Shown one piece after another: positions 1-8,407 of a stretch of 64,000 nucleotides of DNA. Below the pieces are notes generated by a model that worked only from the letters and a program-made list of their open reading frames with translations, did no database searches and was not told the origin of the DNA. Made by a program: the position numbers and the translations under genes. Source of the stretch: Gluconobacter roseus NBRC 3990 (GTDB lineage Bacteria > Pseudomonadota > Alphaproteobacteria > Acetobacterales > Acetobacteraceae). The stretch is taken from NCBI RefSeq assembly GCF_006538885.1, contig NZ_BJLY01000001.1, forward strand, positions 682,001 through 746,000. Reading direction: 5' to 3'. Every line of letters begins with the position of its first letter. The first letter of the stretch is position 1.

Positions 1-2403
1 CAGGCCGAGCGCGCCGCCGCCTGCGGTTTCGAACAGGGCACGGAAAGCGTGGGCAAGGGACGGGATTTCGCCCGAGACGTCCGTGATGACATAGGCGCGC
101 GTCTGCGTGGCGTAGTCGAACGGGCTCATGACCGAAGCGCGGATCGGCGGCTTGAGAAAATGCGTGGCGCCCAGGCGCAGTTCGGCCGCGTGCCAGCTGG
201 CCTCGTTCTGCGCGTCGCCATGGCCGGTCTGGTCGCGCAGGGTGGCGGACGTCATGAGCAGGCCGTGGGCGGGTGTCTGGATTGTCGAGACGAAGGGAAT
301 GGTCGGGTCCAGCCAGTGCCGGTACAGGCCAATGTCGTGGTCGCCCTGTGTGGCGCGGGTGCGGGGCAGGCGTTCGGTGCGGATGAAGTCCACGAAAGTG
401 GGTGTGACGTCCGGTTCGGGGGGCGTCTGAAGTGCGTCCAGCATGCCGATCCAGCCGGACAGGCGGCTGATGGCGCGGCGGTGCAGGGTGCGGATCATGG
501 CCTCGATGCGCTGGCGGGTCGGGGCGTCCATTTCCGCATCGTCCTCGACCTGTGCGGCGAGGCGGTCGGCCAGCATTCTGATGGGATCGCGCAGGCGGGT
601 CAGGGCGCGGCTGAGGGTTTCGGCGGCGCTGGTGACGTCCTCATTGACGGGGTGCAGGTCACATTCCGCCGAAATATAGCCGTCGCGGCTGTCTTTGGTC
701 TGTCGGGCGCGGAGCTGGTGGTCCAGGGCGCGCAGGAAGGCTTCGGATGGGTTTTCAGGTGCAGGGTCTTCGGGGATCAGCAGGGGTGTTTCGCCGGGCA
801 GCGGGAGAAGGTCCGGGTCCTGTTCGGTCTCGGCCTGCGGGCGCAGGCGCGTGCTCCAGCCGGGGGCGGGCAGGGCGCGGGCGGCCTGAAGTGCGGCCTG
901 AAGCGGCGTGTCGATCATGGGGAGGCGTTCGACCAGATCATCCAGACGGCGTTGCAGACCACGGGCGCGGGAGCGGCTGCCTTCGGCGCCGAGCAGCCAA
1001 CGGCGGAGTTCGGCGGCTTCGAGGCCGGACAGGGCGGTAGCGAAGGCGCTGTCGGCGGCGTCGGGGATGTGATGGCCTTCGTCGAAAACGTAGCGCGTGG
1101 GGGTGGTGTCTTCGTCGGGAAGGCCGGGTGGGGCGAGGGCGGCCCAAGCGGCCTGCGAGAGGACGAGGGCGTGGTTGGCGACGACCAGATCGGCCTGACG
1201 GGCGCGGCGGATGCCGTGTTCGACGAAGCAGGTCTGGTAGTGCGGGCATGCGGCGTGGATGCATTCGCCCCGTCGGTCCGCGACGCCGAACAATGTGCCG
1301 TGGCCGAAGAGTTCGCCGAACCAGCCGGGGAGGTCACCGCCCATGAGATCGCCGTCGCGGCTGGCTTCGGCCCAGCGGGCGAGCAGGGCCATGGGAAGCA
1401 GGGCCGCGAAACCGTCAGGGCCGCGGGAGGTGGCGACGTTGAGCAGGTCTTCCATGTTCAGCAGGCACAGATAGTTCTCGCGGCCTTTGCGGACGACGAC
1501 CTTGTCCCGCAGGGTGGTTTCGTCCGGGTAAAGGCGGCGGAGTTCCTGTTCGATCTGGCGCTGGAGGTGGCGGGTATAGGTGCTGACCCAGACGGCACCG
1601 TCATTCTGTTCGGCCCAGAGGCTGGCGGGGGCGATGTAGCCGAGCGTCTTGCCCGTGCCGGTTCCGGCTTCGGCGAGGACGACATTGGGGGAGCCTATGC
1701 TTTCGCGCGGCTCGAAAGCGGCCGTGGCGACCGAGGCAAAATCGGCCTGACCGGGGCGGATTTCGGCGTTTTCGCCGAGGATTTCGCGCAGACGCTGGCG
1801 GGCGGCATTGGGTGAGACGGGCTGGCTTCCGGGTGCGGGCCTAGGGGCGGTTTCTTCCCAGCGGGGCAGGCGTTTCCAGATGCGGATGGCTTCGTAGGGA
1901 TGGGCGCCTGTTGTGTCTCGTGGAGTGCCGAGGACGTCCGTGACTTCGCCGCTCCAGGCCCAGCCGGCGCGGGTCAGGGGGACCATCAGGGCGCGCAGGC
2001 GGGCGCCCTTGGGTGTTTCGGCCTTGTGCCGCAGTTCGTCGAGGAGGGTTTCGCACAGGACGGGGAGGAGGTCCGCGCCGATGGTTTCGGGCGGTTCGAT
2101 GCCGAGGGCGAGGGCCAGTCCGCGTGGGGTCGGGGCGACGGTTGTCGCGGGGCGGACGAACAGGAAGAGGTCCAGCAGGTCGAACCATGGGACGGGCTGG
2201 GAGAGCGGGGAGAGATCCAGCGCGCGCAGGGCGGCAGGACCGTGGACCAGAAGCGGCGGGGGAAGCTGGGTGAGGCGTTCGCGGGTTTCTTCTGCTGTCA
2301 GGTCCAGCAGTTCGCCATCCGGGGTGAGGAGCGAGGACAGGCCGCGACGGGCGACGAGGGCCGGTGCGTCGAATGGCGAGAGAAAGGTGGGCGCGCGGAG
2401 CAT
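1..2403 (-). CDS. DinG/XPD-like ATP-dependent DNA helicase (3' end outside window)
   Basis: Superfamily 2 helicase of the Rad3/XPD/DinG group, expected to unwind DNA 5'-3' in repair or replication. I translated the minus strand from the ATG at 2401-2403; the frame stays open to base 1, giving 801 residues without the C-terminus. Walker A AGTGTGKT lies at 246-253, a DEGHH box at 441-445, a VANHALVL motif near 407, and a GLLMTSATLRDQ motif late in the protein. Four cysteines (C313, C381, C386, C392) have the C-x4-C-x5-C spacing of the DinG 4Fe-4S cluster. The first ~200 residues are a divergent domain common to alphaproteobacterial members. It diverges from lysK across about 210 bp. Exact cellular role is inferred from the family. 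Confidence 0.88.
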   Translation of the reverse strand, partial: MLRAPTFLSPFDAPALVARRGLSSLLTPDGELLDLTAEETRERLTQLPPPLLVHGPAALRALDLSPLSQPVPWFDLLDLFLFVRPATTVAPTPRGLALALGIEPPETIGADLLPVLCETLLDELRHKAETPKGARLRALMVPLTRAGWAWSGEVTDVLGTPRDTTGAHPYEAIRIWKRLPRWEETAPRPAPGSQPVSPNAARQRLREILGENAEIRPGQADFASVATAAFEPRESIGSPNVVLAEAGTGTGKTLGYIAPASLWAEQNDGAVWVSTYTRHLQRQIEQELRRLYPDETTLRDKVVVRKGRENYLCLLNMEDLLNVATSRGPDGFAALLPMALLARWAEASRDGDLMGGDLPGWFGELFGHGTLFGVADRRGECIHAACPHYQTCFVEHGIRRARQADLVVANHALVLSQAAWAALAPPGLPDEDTTPTRYVFDEGHHIPDAADSAFATALSGLEAAELRRWLLGAEGSRSRARGLQRRLDDLVERLPMIDTPLQAALQAARALPAPGWSTRLRPQAETEQDPDLLPLPGETPLLIPEDPAPENPSEAFLRALDHQLRARQTKDSRDGYISAECDLHPVNEDVTSAAETLSRALTRLRDPIRMLADRLAAQVEDDAEMDAPTRQRIEAMIRTLHRRAISRLSGWIGMLDALQTPPEPDVTPTFVDFIRTERLPRTRATQGDHDIGLYRHWLDPTIPFVSTIQTPAHGLLMTSATLRDQTGHGDAQNEASWHAAELRLGATHFLKPPIRASVMSPFDYATQTRAYVITDVSGEIPSLAHAFRALFETAGGGALGL

Positions 2404-2572
2404 TGTCGCCAGTGTAGCGGGTAGGGGAAAATCCGGCGAGGATGTTTTGCGGGTTTGCGAACGGAACGTGAAAGCTGGCTGTCTGCAAGGGGTTAGAAAG
2501 CGCGTAAAAGTCTTTGAAATATTTCGTAATGTAATGGATGCGTCCGAGTGAAACGGCAATGTGTCGTATTGC

Positions 2573-2601
2573 TTGACCGGGAAGAGGTGTCTCCCTACCT
2601 T
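2573..2601 (+). promoter_or_regulatory. candidate sigma-70 promoter for lysK
   Basis: TTGACC at 2573-2578 and TACCTT at 2596-2601 are separated by 17 bp. The predicted transcript would begin only a few bases before the lysK ATG at 2613, giving a near-leaderless mRNA. The -35 is strong and the -10 weak, so this is a candidate only. Confidence 0.4.
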
Positions 2602-2612
2602 TTCCGGCAATC

Positions 2613-4244
2613 ATGCAGAAAACCAAGACACCTATCGCCCCGTCCCTCTCTCCTGACGCGCCGCTTCCGAAAGCATGGCCGTTTGAAGAGGCGCGAAAAA
2701 TCACCGCGCGCATGGACGCGCGCGCTTCTGATGCTTCGGAACAGGCTCCGGCCCTTCTGGAAACGGGCTATGGTCCGTCGGGTCTGCCGCATATCGGCAC
2801 GTTCGGCGAAGTGGCGCGCACGACCTGGGTGCGTCAGGCCTATGAAGCGCTGACCGGTCGTCCGACGCGGCTGCTCGCGTTCTCCGATGACATGGATGCG
2901 CTGCGCAAGGTGCCGACCAATGTGCCGCAGCGGGAGCTTCTGACGCAGCATCTGGGCCTGCCGCTGACGCGGGTGCCGGATCCGTTTGGCGAATATGACA
3001 GCTTTGCCGCGCATAATAATGCGCGCCTTCGCCAGTTTCTTGACAGTTTCGGTTTCGACTACGAATTCGCCTCCGCTACTGAATATTATACGAACGGTAC
3101 GTTCGATGCGGCGCTGCGCCGTATGCTTGAAGTCCATGATGAAGTCGTGGCGACCATTATTCCGACGCTTGGTCCGGAGCGCCGGGCGACCTATTCGCCG
3201 GTTCTGCCGATCCATCCCGAGACCGGGCAGGTCATGCAGGTGCCGATCATCAAGGTTGATCCGGATGCCGGGACGGTGGTCTGGAAGGACGAGGCCGGCA
3301 AGACGTTCGAGACGTCCGTTCTGGGCGGTCATGCCAAGATGCAGTGGAAGGCCGACTGGGCCATGCGCTGGTATGCGCTGGGCGTGGATTATGAAATGTC
3401 CGGGAAGGATCTGATCGACAGTGTGAAGCTGTCCTCGAAGATCTGTCGTATTCTGGGCAAGGAGCCGCCTGCGGGTCTGACCTATGAGCTGTTCCTCGAT
3501 GCGCAGGGGCAGAAGATCAGCAAGTCCAAGGGCAATGGCCTGTCGGTTGAGGAATGGCTGCGTTACGGCACGCCGGAAAGTCTGGCGCAGTACATGTTCC
3601 AGCAGCCGACGAGGGCGAAGCGTCTGTTCTTTGACGTGATCCCGCGTGCAACGGATGATTACCTGACGCTTGTGCAGAAGGCCGAGACGCAGGAAGGGCC
3701 GGAGCTGATGGCCAATCCGGTATGGTTCATCCATGGTGGGACGATCCGTCCGGAAGACACCAGCCCGGTGTCTTATACGGCGCTGCTGAACCTTGCGAAC
3801 GTGGCGAATGCCGACAAGCCGGAGACGCTGTGGAAGTTCCTGCGGCGCTATGATCCGACGCTGTCGCCCGAGACGCATCCGTATGTGGACCGGCTCGTGC
3901 AGTGTGCGCTGACCTATTTCAAGGAGCAGGTTTACCCCAACAAGACTTATCGTGCGCCGACAGAGACCGAACGCAAGGGGCTTGAGGATCTGGCGGACGA
4001 ACTGGCGAAGCTCGCGCCGGACACGGCACCGGGCGATGTGCAGGATGTCGTGTTCGAAGTTGGCAAGCGCTATTTCGCGAAGTCGGAACTGCGGTCCTGG
4101 TTCGGGTGCCTGTATGAGGTGCTGCTGGGTCAGACCGAAGGGCCGCGCTTCGGGATTTTTGCATCGCTGTTCGGGCTGCCGGAGACGGTCGGCCTGATCC
4201 GGGATGCGCTTGCGCGGCCTGTTGAAGAGCCCGTGCAGGACTGA
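2613..4244 (+). CDS. lysK: Lysyl-tRNA synthetase, class I
   Basis: Charges tRNA-Lys with lysine in the cytoplasm. The 543-residue protein is the class I (archaeal/alphaproteobacterial) type, not the class II LysS/LysU type: the HIGH-like motif is HIGT at residues 60-63 and the KMSKS-like motif is KISKS at 301-305. Conserved sequence starts around residue 21, so the ATG at 2613 is reasonable, although no good Shine-Dalgarno lies in front of it. Three bases separate its TGA from the GTG of the MprF-like gene, so the two are probably co-transcribed. This is notable because MprF-type enzymes use Lys-tRNA as substrate. Confidence 0.95.
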   Translation: MQKTKTPIAPSLSPDAPLPKAWPFEEARKITARMDARASDASEQAPALLETGYGPSGLPHIGTFGEVARTTWVRQAYEALTGRPTRLLAFSDDMDALRKVPTNVPQRELLTQHLGLPLTRVPDPFGEYDSFAAHNNARLRQFLDSFGFDYEFASATEYYTNGTFDAALRRMLEVHDEVVATIIPTLGPERRATYSPVLPIHPETGQVMQVPIIKVDPDAGTVVWKDEAGKTFETSVLGGHAKMQWKADWAMRWYALGVDYEMSGKDLIDSVKLSSKICRILGKEPPAGLTYELFLDAQGQKISKSKGNGLSVEEWLRYGTPESLAQYMFQQPTRAKRLFFDVIPRATDDYLTLVQKAETQEGPELMANPVWFIHGGTIRPEDTSPVSYTALLNLANVANADKPETLWKFLRRYDPTLSPETHPYVDRLVQCALTYFKEQVYPNKTYRAPTETERKGLEDLADELAKLAPDTAPGDVQDVVFEVGKRYFAKSELRSWFGCLYEVLLGQTEGPRFGIFASLFGLPETVGLIRDALARPVEEPVQD

Positions 4245-4247
4245 GCC

Positions 4248-6392
4248 GTGGGCATGCCCAGGGATAACAGACCGGACGTGAAGCCGAAGGATGTTCAGGG
4301 ATCCTCCGTTGTAGAGGAGGCCGGAGCATCCGTGGTTACGGGGCCGGCGGATGCGGTGTGTCCGGAGGCCGGGCATCCGAAGCGGCGCTGGCAGGTTCTG
4401 ATGTCCCGTGCGCCGGCTCTGGTGGGGCTGGTTCTGCTGGTCGCGGCCGTGGTCGTGATCTGGCGGGAACTGCGGCATCTGTCGCTGCATGACATCACCG
4501 CCAGTCTGAGCGCCATTCCGGATTCAGCGCTGCTGGCAGGTGGGGCCGCGACGCTCCTGTCCTATTTCATTCTGTCTTTCTACGACCGTCTGGCCTGTCT
4601 ACATGTGCGGGCGGATGTGTCCTATCAGCGTTCGGCCTTTGCGGCGTTCTGCTCCTATGTGCTGTCCCACAATCTGGGCTGTGCGGCGATTTCCGGAGCG
4701 GCGGTTCGTTTTCGGCTCTACCGGAGCTGGGGCGTGGCACCGGGGGCGATTGCGCAGATTATTGCGTTCTGCTCGGCGACGTATCTGCTGGGGACGATGG
4801 CGCTGATCGGCGGCATCCTGATTATCGAGCCGCATGCCGTGCCGGTGCTGTCCCATCTGCCGGAGTTCCTGCTCCGTCTGGCAGGGCTGGCGCTGTGGGG
4901 CGTGCTGCTGGCCTATGTGCTGGTGGCGCGTGTCCAGCGGCATGTGCGGGTCTGGAAATACGAGATCGAGCTGCCGGGCCCCGGCATTGCGATCGCGCAG
5001 ATTGCCGTCAGTGCGGCGGATATGGCGGCGACGGCGCTGATTGCCTATTGCGTTCTGCCTCCGCTGCCACCTGAGGCGCATTTCGGGTTCGGGACGTTCC
5101 TTGCGATTTATCTGGCCTCCTATACGGCGGGTCTTGTGGCCAGTGTGCCGGGGGGGCTGGGCGTCTTTGACGGGGCCATGCTGCTGGCATTGCAGGCCTA
5201 TCTGCCGGCGTCGCAGATCATGGGGGCCATCCTTGTTTTCCGGCTGTTCTACTACATCATTCCGCTGCTTCTTGCGGGGCTGATGTTTGCCGGCCACGAG
5301 CTTTTCCTACGGGGAGAGCAGGCTCTGGCGTCTGCCGGGCAGGCGCCGCGGCGGGTGCGGCCCAGTCAGGTTATCCGGGAGTCGGAAGCGGATTTTTCCG
5401 TGGCCGTGGCGACGAGCGTTCAGGCCGTCGTGGGTATTCTGCTGGTGCTTTATGCGCTAGTTGCGAACCTCCCGCCGCTTGAGACATCCCTTGGCGCGGC
5501 GGTCTCCCAGATCGCAGATCTGCTGCTGACGGTGGCGGGTGTCGGGCTGGTAGCGCTGTCCTGGGGGCTGTCGCAGCGTGTGGCGCTTGCCTGGAAATTT
5601 TCTCTCGGGATGCTGGGTGCGGCAGTTCTGCTGCTGATCCTGCGGCATGCGCCCTGGGAAGGGCCGCTGGTCATCATGCTCGTGATGCTGCTGCTGCTGC
5701 CGTTCCGAAACTGCTATTACCGGCGCGCACATTTTCTGACGGCTCCGCTGACGCCATCCATGCTGGCCCCACTGTCGCTCTGGGCTCTGGGGCTGATGGG
5801 CGTGGGCTGGGTGGCCGTGCAGCGTCATCTGGGGCCGATCTGGTGGCGCTCGATGATCTATGACGCGCATACGGCCGTGGGGCGCTGGTTTCTGGGGTTT
5901 TCGGCCCTGTGCGGATTCTATGTTCTGTGGCGGGGGATGCGCAGGACGCGGATCCGGTTCGAGGCTTGGACGGCGGAGAATGCGCATCGCTATCACAGTC
6001 TGGCTCATGCATTGCCGCAGCTTGGAACGCGACGGCCGACTGGTCTGCTGATGGACGAGGCGGGGCGCGCGGCCATTCCGTTTCTGCGGACGGGGCAGTT
6101 CATCATCGGTCTGGGCGATCCTGCCGGGGCGGAGCGGAACTGTGTGGCGGCGATCTGGCGGCTGCGGGATCTGGCGTTGCAGGAGGGGTGCAAGCTCGCT
6201 TTCATACAGGTTGGCCAGTCCCTGATGGCGGTCTATAATGATCTGGGACTGACGGTCTGTCCGGACAGGACGGCTGGGACGGTGTGCTGTTTTTCCGAGG
6301 ATTATCGGATGCTGCGGGCTTTTCTGAAGGGTGAGGAACGTCTGGCACGCAAGCGCCAGCCACAGGCTGCGTCAGGTCTGACAGGTTCATGA
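4248..6392 (+). CDS. MprF-like membrane protein (lysyl-phosphatidylglycerol flippase/synthase family), short C-terminus
   Basis: A 714-residue polytopic membrane protein beginning GTG (an ATG lies at 4254). Hydrophobic segments fill roughly residues 45-565, matching the UPF0104 flippase part of MprF, followed by a cytosolic region of only about 150 residues. That region carries the first GNAT-like fold of DUF2156, including a GLGDPAG stretch and a VYNDLGL segment. It ends where the second fold, essential in known aminoacyl-PG synthases, should begin; family members run to about 850 residues. Its stop overlaps the marC start (ATGA), so the end is a real gene boundary. Flipping of lipid or undecaprenyl-linked substrates is possible; lysyl transfer is doubtful. 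Confidence 0.8.
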   Translation: MGMPRDNRPDVKPKDVQGSSVVEEAGASVVTGPADAVCPEAGHPKRRWQVLMSRAPALVGLVLLVAAVVVIWRELRHLSLHDITASLSAIPDSALLAGGAATLLSYFILSFYDRLACLHVRADVSYQRSAFAAFCSYVLSHNLGCAAISGAAVRFRLYRSWGVAPGAIAQIIAFCSATYLLGTMALIGGILIIEPHAVPVLSHLPEFLLRLAGLALWGVLLAYVLVARVQRHVRVWKYEIELPGPGIAIAQIAVSAADMAATALIAYCVLPPLPPEAHFGFGTFLAIYLASYTAGLVASVPGGLGVFDGAMLLALQAYLPASQIMGAILVFRLFYYIIPLLLAGLMFAGHELFLRGEQALASAGQAPRRVRPSQVIRESEADFSVAVATSVQAVVGILLVLYALVANLPPLETSLGAAVSQIADLLLTVAGVGLVALSWGLSQRVALAWKFSLGMLGAAVLLLILRHAPWEGPLVIMLVMLLLLPFRNCYYRRAHFLTAPLTPSMLAPLSLWALGLMGVGWVAVQRHLGPIWWRSMIYDAHTAVGRWFLGFSALCGFYVLWRGMRRTRIRFEAWTAENAHRYHSLAHALPQLGTRRPTGLLMDEAGRAAIPFLRTGQFIIGLGDPAGAERNCVAAIWRLRDLALQEGCKLAFIQVGQSLMAVYNDLGLTVCPDRTAGTVCCFSEDYRMLRAFLKGEERLARKRQPQAASGLTGS

Positions 6393-7090
6393 GCCTTGCA
6401 CCCGGGCTGGGTAATACGCTCAGCAGCTGGTTGATTGCCTTTCCGGCGCTCTTTTCGATCATCAATCCGCTTGGAGCGTCGCTGATTTTCGCTCAGGCGA
6501 CGGAAGGGCGCGACCGCCGCGAGGTTGTCGAACTGGCCCGTCAGGTCGCGCTGAATTCGCTGGGCATCATGCTGGTGTCCATCTGGTTTGGAAGCTGGAT
6601 CCTCGGGTTCTTCGGGATTTCGATCAATGCGCTGCGGATTACGGGCGGGCTGGTTGTGGCATCGCGTGCCTGGCTGATGCTGCTGCAACCCGAGACGTCC
6701 GAGGCGCGCAAGGAAAAGCAGGCGCTTCAGGGTGGTCGGACCGTGACGACGCCGGATCTGCGGGAGACGGCGTTCTTTCCGCTGGCCATGCCATTTACGG
6801 TGGGACCGGGAAGTATTTCCGTGGCCATTGCGCTCAGTTCGTCCACGCCGCCGAATATGCCTACGGCGGACTATTATGCTGGCGTGTCGGCTGCTGCAAC
6901 CACGATGGCGGTCGTGGTGGCAGTTGTTTACGCTTATGCCGAGCGCGTTGTTGCGATGCTGGGGGTGACGGGCACACGGATCGTCAGCCGGCTTGCGGCG
7001 CTGATCCTGCTGGCGATTGGTGTTCAGATCTTGGCGTCGGGCGCGGAAGGGTTTCTGGTCGAGGCACTGAAACAGGCCAAGGCTGTCTGA
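6389..7090 (+). CDS. MarC family integral membrane protein
   Basis: A 233-residue inner-membrane protein with about six hydrophobic segments. The N-terminal PALFSIINPLGA segment and the later PFTVGPGSI segment are typical of MarC/YchE/YhgN. The family's function is unsettled; the link of E. coli MarC to multiple antibiotic resistance was not upheld. The start overlaps the stop of the preceding MprF-like gene in an ATGA junction, so it is the third gene of the lysK operon. It ends head-on against the UDG-family gene with no spacer (stops at 7088-7090 and 7091-7093), and I see no terminator hairpin between them. Confidence 0.88.
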   Translation: MSLAPGLGNTLSSWLIAFPALFSIINPLGASLIFAQATEGRDRREVVELARQVALNSLGIMLVSIWFGSWILGFFGISINALRITGGLVVASRAWLMLLQPETSEARKEKQALQGGRTVTTPDLRETAFFPLAMPFTVGPGSISVAIALSSSTPPNMPTADYYAGVSAAATTMAVVVAVVYAYAERVVAMLGVTGTRIVSRLAALILLAIGVQILASGAEGFLVEALKQAKAV

Positions 7091-7696
7091 TCAGCGATCG
7101 GCTAGTATCGCGTGGACGCGTTCGCGCAGGGCCGGAATGACCTCTTCCTGAAACCAGGGTGCCTTCTTTTCCCAGACACCTGTGCGCCATGACGGGTGGG
7201 GCAGGGGGAAGTAGTCCGGCAGGTAATCCCGGAAATTCCTGACGCGCTCGGTGACCGAGCCACGTCCCAGAACGTGGTTCTGCGAATAGCTTCCGACCAA
7301 TAGTGTCAGACGGATATCCGGCATGAGCGAGAGGACACGACGACGCCAGATTGGCGCACATTCCGGGCGGGGCGGGTTGTCGCCTCCCTGCGGCAGGCGT
7401 CCGGGATAGCAGAGCCCCATCGGAAAAATGGCGACATGGCGCGTGTCGTAGAAGACGTCTTCCGAAATGCCGAGCCAGTTGCGCAGGCGGTTGCCAGACG
7501 GATCGTAAAAGGACTTGCCGGCGATATGGGCCTTGGTGCCGGGGGCCTGGCTGGCGATCAGGATTCTGGAGGTTGCGGAAACATGGATCAGAGGCCGGGC
7601 GCCGAGGGGGAGATGGGCCTCGCAGACCCGGCAGGCCCGGACTTCCCGAACGAGCGCCTCAAGGCGCTCCTGGGTCTGGGGAGAGTGTGATGTCAT
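7091..7696 (-). CDS. Uracil-DNA glycosylase superfamily protein
   Basis: A 201-residue cytosolic protein of the UDG superfamily. Early motif ILIASQAPGTKA corresponds to the uracil-binding GEAPG-like motif, FYDPSGNRLRNWLG follows, and LPHPSWRT is the usual C-terminal HPS motif. There is a CRVCE pair near residue 22, but the four-cysteine Fe-S arrangement of family 4/5 enzymes is not complete. The asparagine or aspartate normally seen after the first motif is not obvious, so glycosylase activity on uracil is not assured. It is downstream of and overlaps thpR by 4 bp (ATGA), suggesting a two-gene minus-strand operon. Confidence 0.82.
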   Translation of the reverse strand: MTSHSPQTQERLEALVREVRACRVCEAHLPLGARPLIHVSATSRILIASQAPGTKAHIAGKSFYDPSGNRLRNWLGISEDVFYDTRHVAIFPMGLCYPGRLPQGGDNPPRPECAPIWRRRVLSLMPDIRLTLLVGSYSQNHVLGRGSVTERVRNFRDYLPDYFPLPHPSWRTGVWEKKAPWFQEEVIPALRERVHAILADR

Positions 7697-8256
7697 TCTT
7701 CCTCGGGGATCAGCGGCATGTCCGGCTGCCAGGCATATTCGGCCCGGGGAACGTAGACATGTTCACCAAGGCTGCGCAGGCTCTCGAACAATGTAACGTG
7801 TTCCACCGGCATCGGTTTGCTGCGGAACAGGTTGTGGCGCTGGACCCATTGGATAGCGTCCGCTCTCTGGCTCGGGGAAAAATGTCCCAGAGTGACTGCG
7901 GGCTGGAACCGGCGCTTGGCGGGGAAGCATCCGGCGCGACGGAGGGCGCTTTCGACCTGGGACTGGAGTGCGTCCAGTTGCGGCGTGCGCTCGACCCCGA
8001 TCAGGAGACTGTCCGCATTGAGGCCTTCGCGAATATCGGCCTGCGCGAGGGACAGTTCGAAGGGTTTCCAGGCAAGGCGGGAGAGGGCGAGGTCAATCTC
8101 CTCCATCCGGTGCCTGTCGGTGACCTCTCCGATGAAACGGAGGGTGATGTGATGGTTCTCGGCAGGAACCCATTGCACGCCGGGCATGGAACCGCGCATC
8201 AGCGCAAGCGTTTCCCGGACATCAGCAGGAAGGTCGAGTGCGACAAAAAGTCTCAA
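7693..8256 (-). CDS. thpR: ThpR-like 2H phosphoesterase (RNA 2',3'-cyclic phosphodiesterase family), second HxT lost
   Basis: A 187-residue member of the LigT/ThpR 2H family, which hydrolyses 2',3'-cyclic phosphates on RNA (reported in vitro as a 2'-5' RNA ligase). The N-terminus MRLFVALDLP and first catalytic motif HIT at 36-38, followed by LRFIGE, are textbook. The second motif, normally PHxTL, reads P-A-V-T-L at 119-123: alanine 120 replaces the second catalytic histidine. The codon is a clean GCA, so a one-base error would not simply restore CAC/CAT. The protein may be inactive, non-hydrolytic RNA-binding, or use H125 nearby. It is co-directional with the UDG-family gene. Confidence 0.85.
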   Translation of the reverse strand: MRLFVALDLPADVRETLALMRGSMPGVQWVPAENHHITLRFIGEVTDRHRMEEIDLALSRLAWKPFELSLAQADIREGLNADSLLIGVERTPQLDALQSQVESALRRAGCFPAKRRFQPAVTLGHFSPSQRADAIQWVQRHNLFRSKPMPVEHVTLFESLRSLGEHVYVPRAEYAWQPDMPLIPEEE

Positions 8257-8302
8257 GTGGCGTGTTTCCCATGAAAAAGAAGTAAGGGACGGCGGAGCAT
8301 TC

Positions 8303-8331
8303 TTGACCCTTCCGGCAAAAACCCCACATTC
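8303..8331 (+). promoter_or_regulatory. possible promoter for the Bax-inhibitor-1 family gene
   Basis: TTGACC at 8303-8308 is followed after 17 bp by ACATTC at 8326-8331. It lies 77 bp upstream of the ATG at 8408. The -10 element is poor, so this is a weak call. Confidence 0.28.
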
Positions 8332-8407
8332 AGTCCGAGTGTACGGACGGCCCTCCCGGGTTCGTCAAGCGCCCTTTTCAGAAGGGCATCTCATTGGAAA
8401 AGGTGTC

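Noticed and set aside
49-1815. 588-residue open frame on the plus strand
   Set aside because: It is Gly/Ala/Gln-rich without domains and runs antisense to the DinG-like helicase, whose motifs and Fe-S cysteines are complete on the minus strand.
2595-4490. 631-residue minus-strand open frame
   Set aside because: Antisense of lysK and the start of the MprF-like gene; Arg/Gln/His-rich composition is that of a GC-rich shadow.
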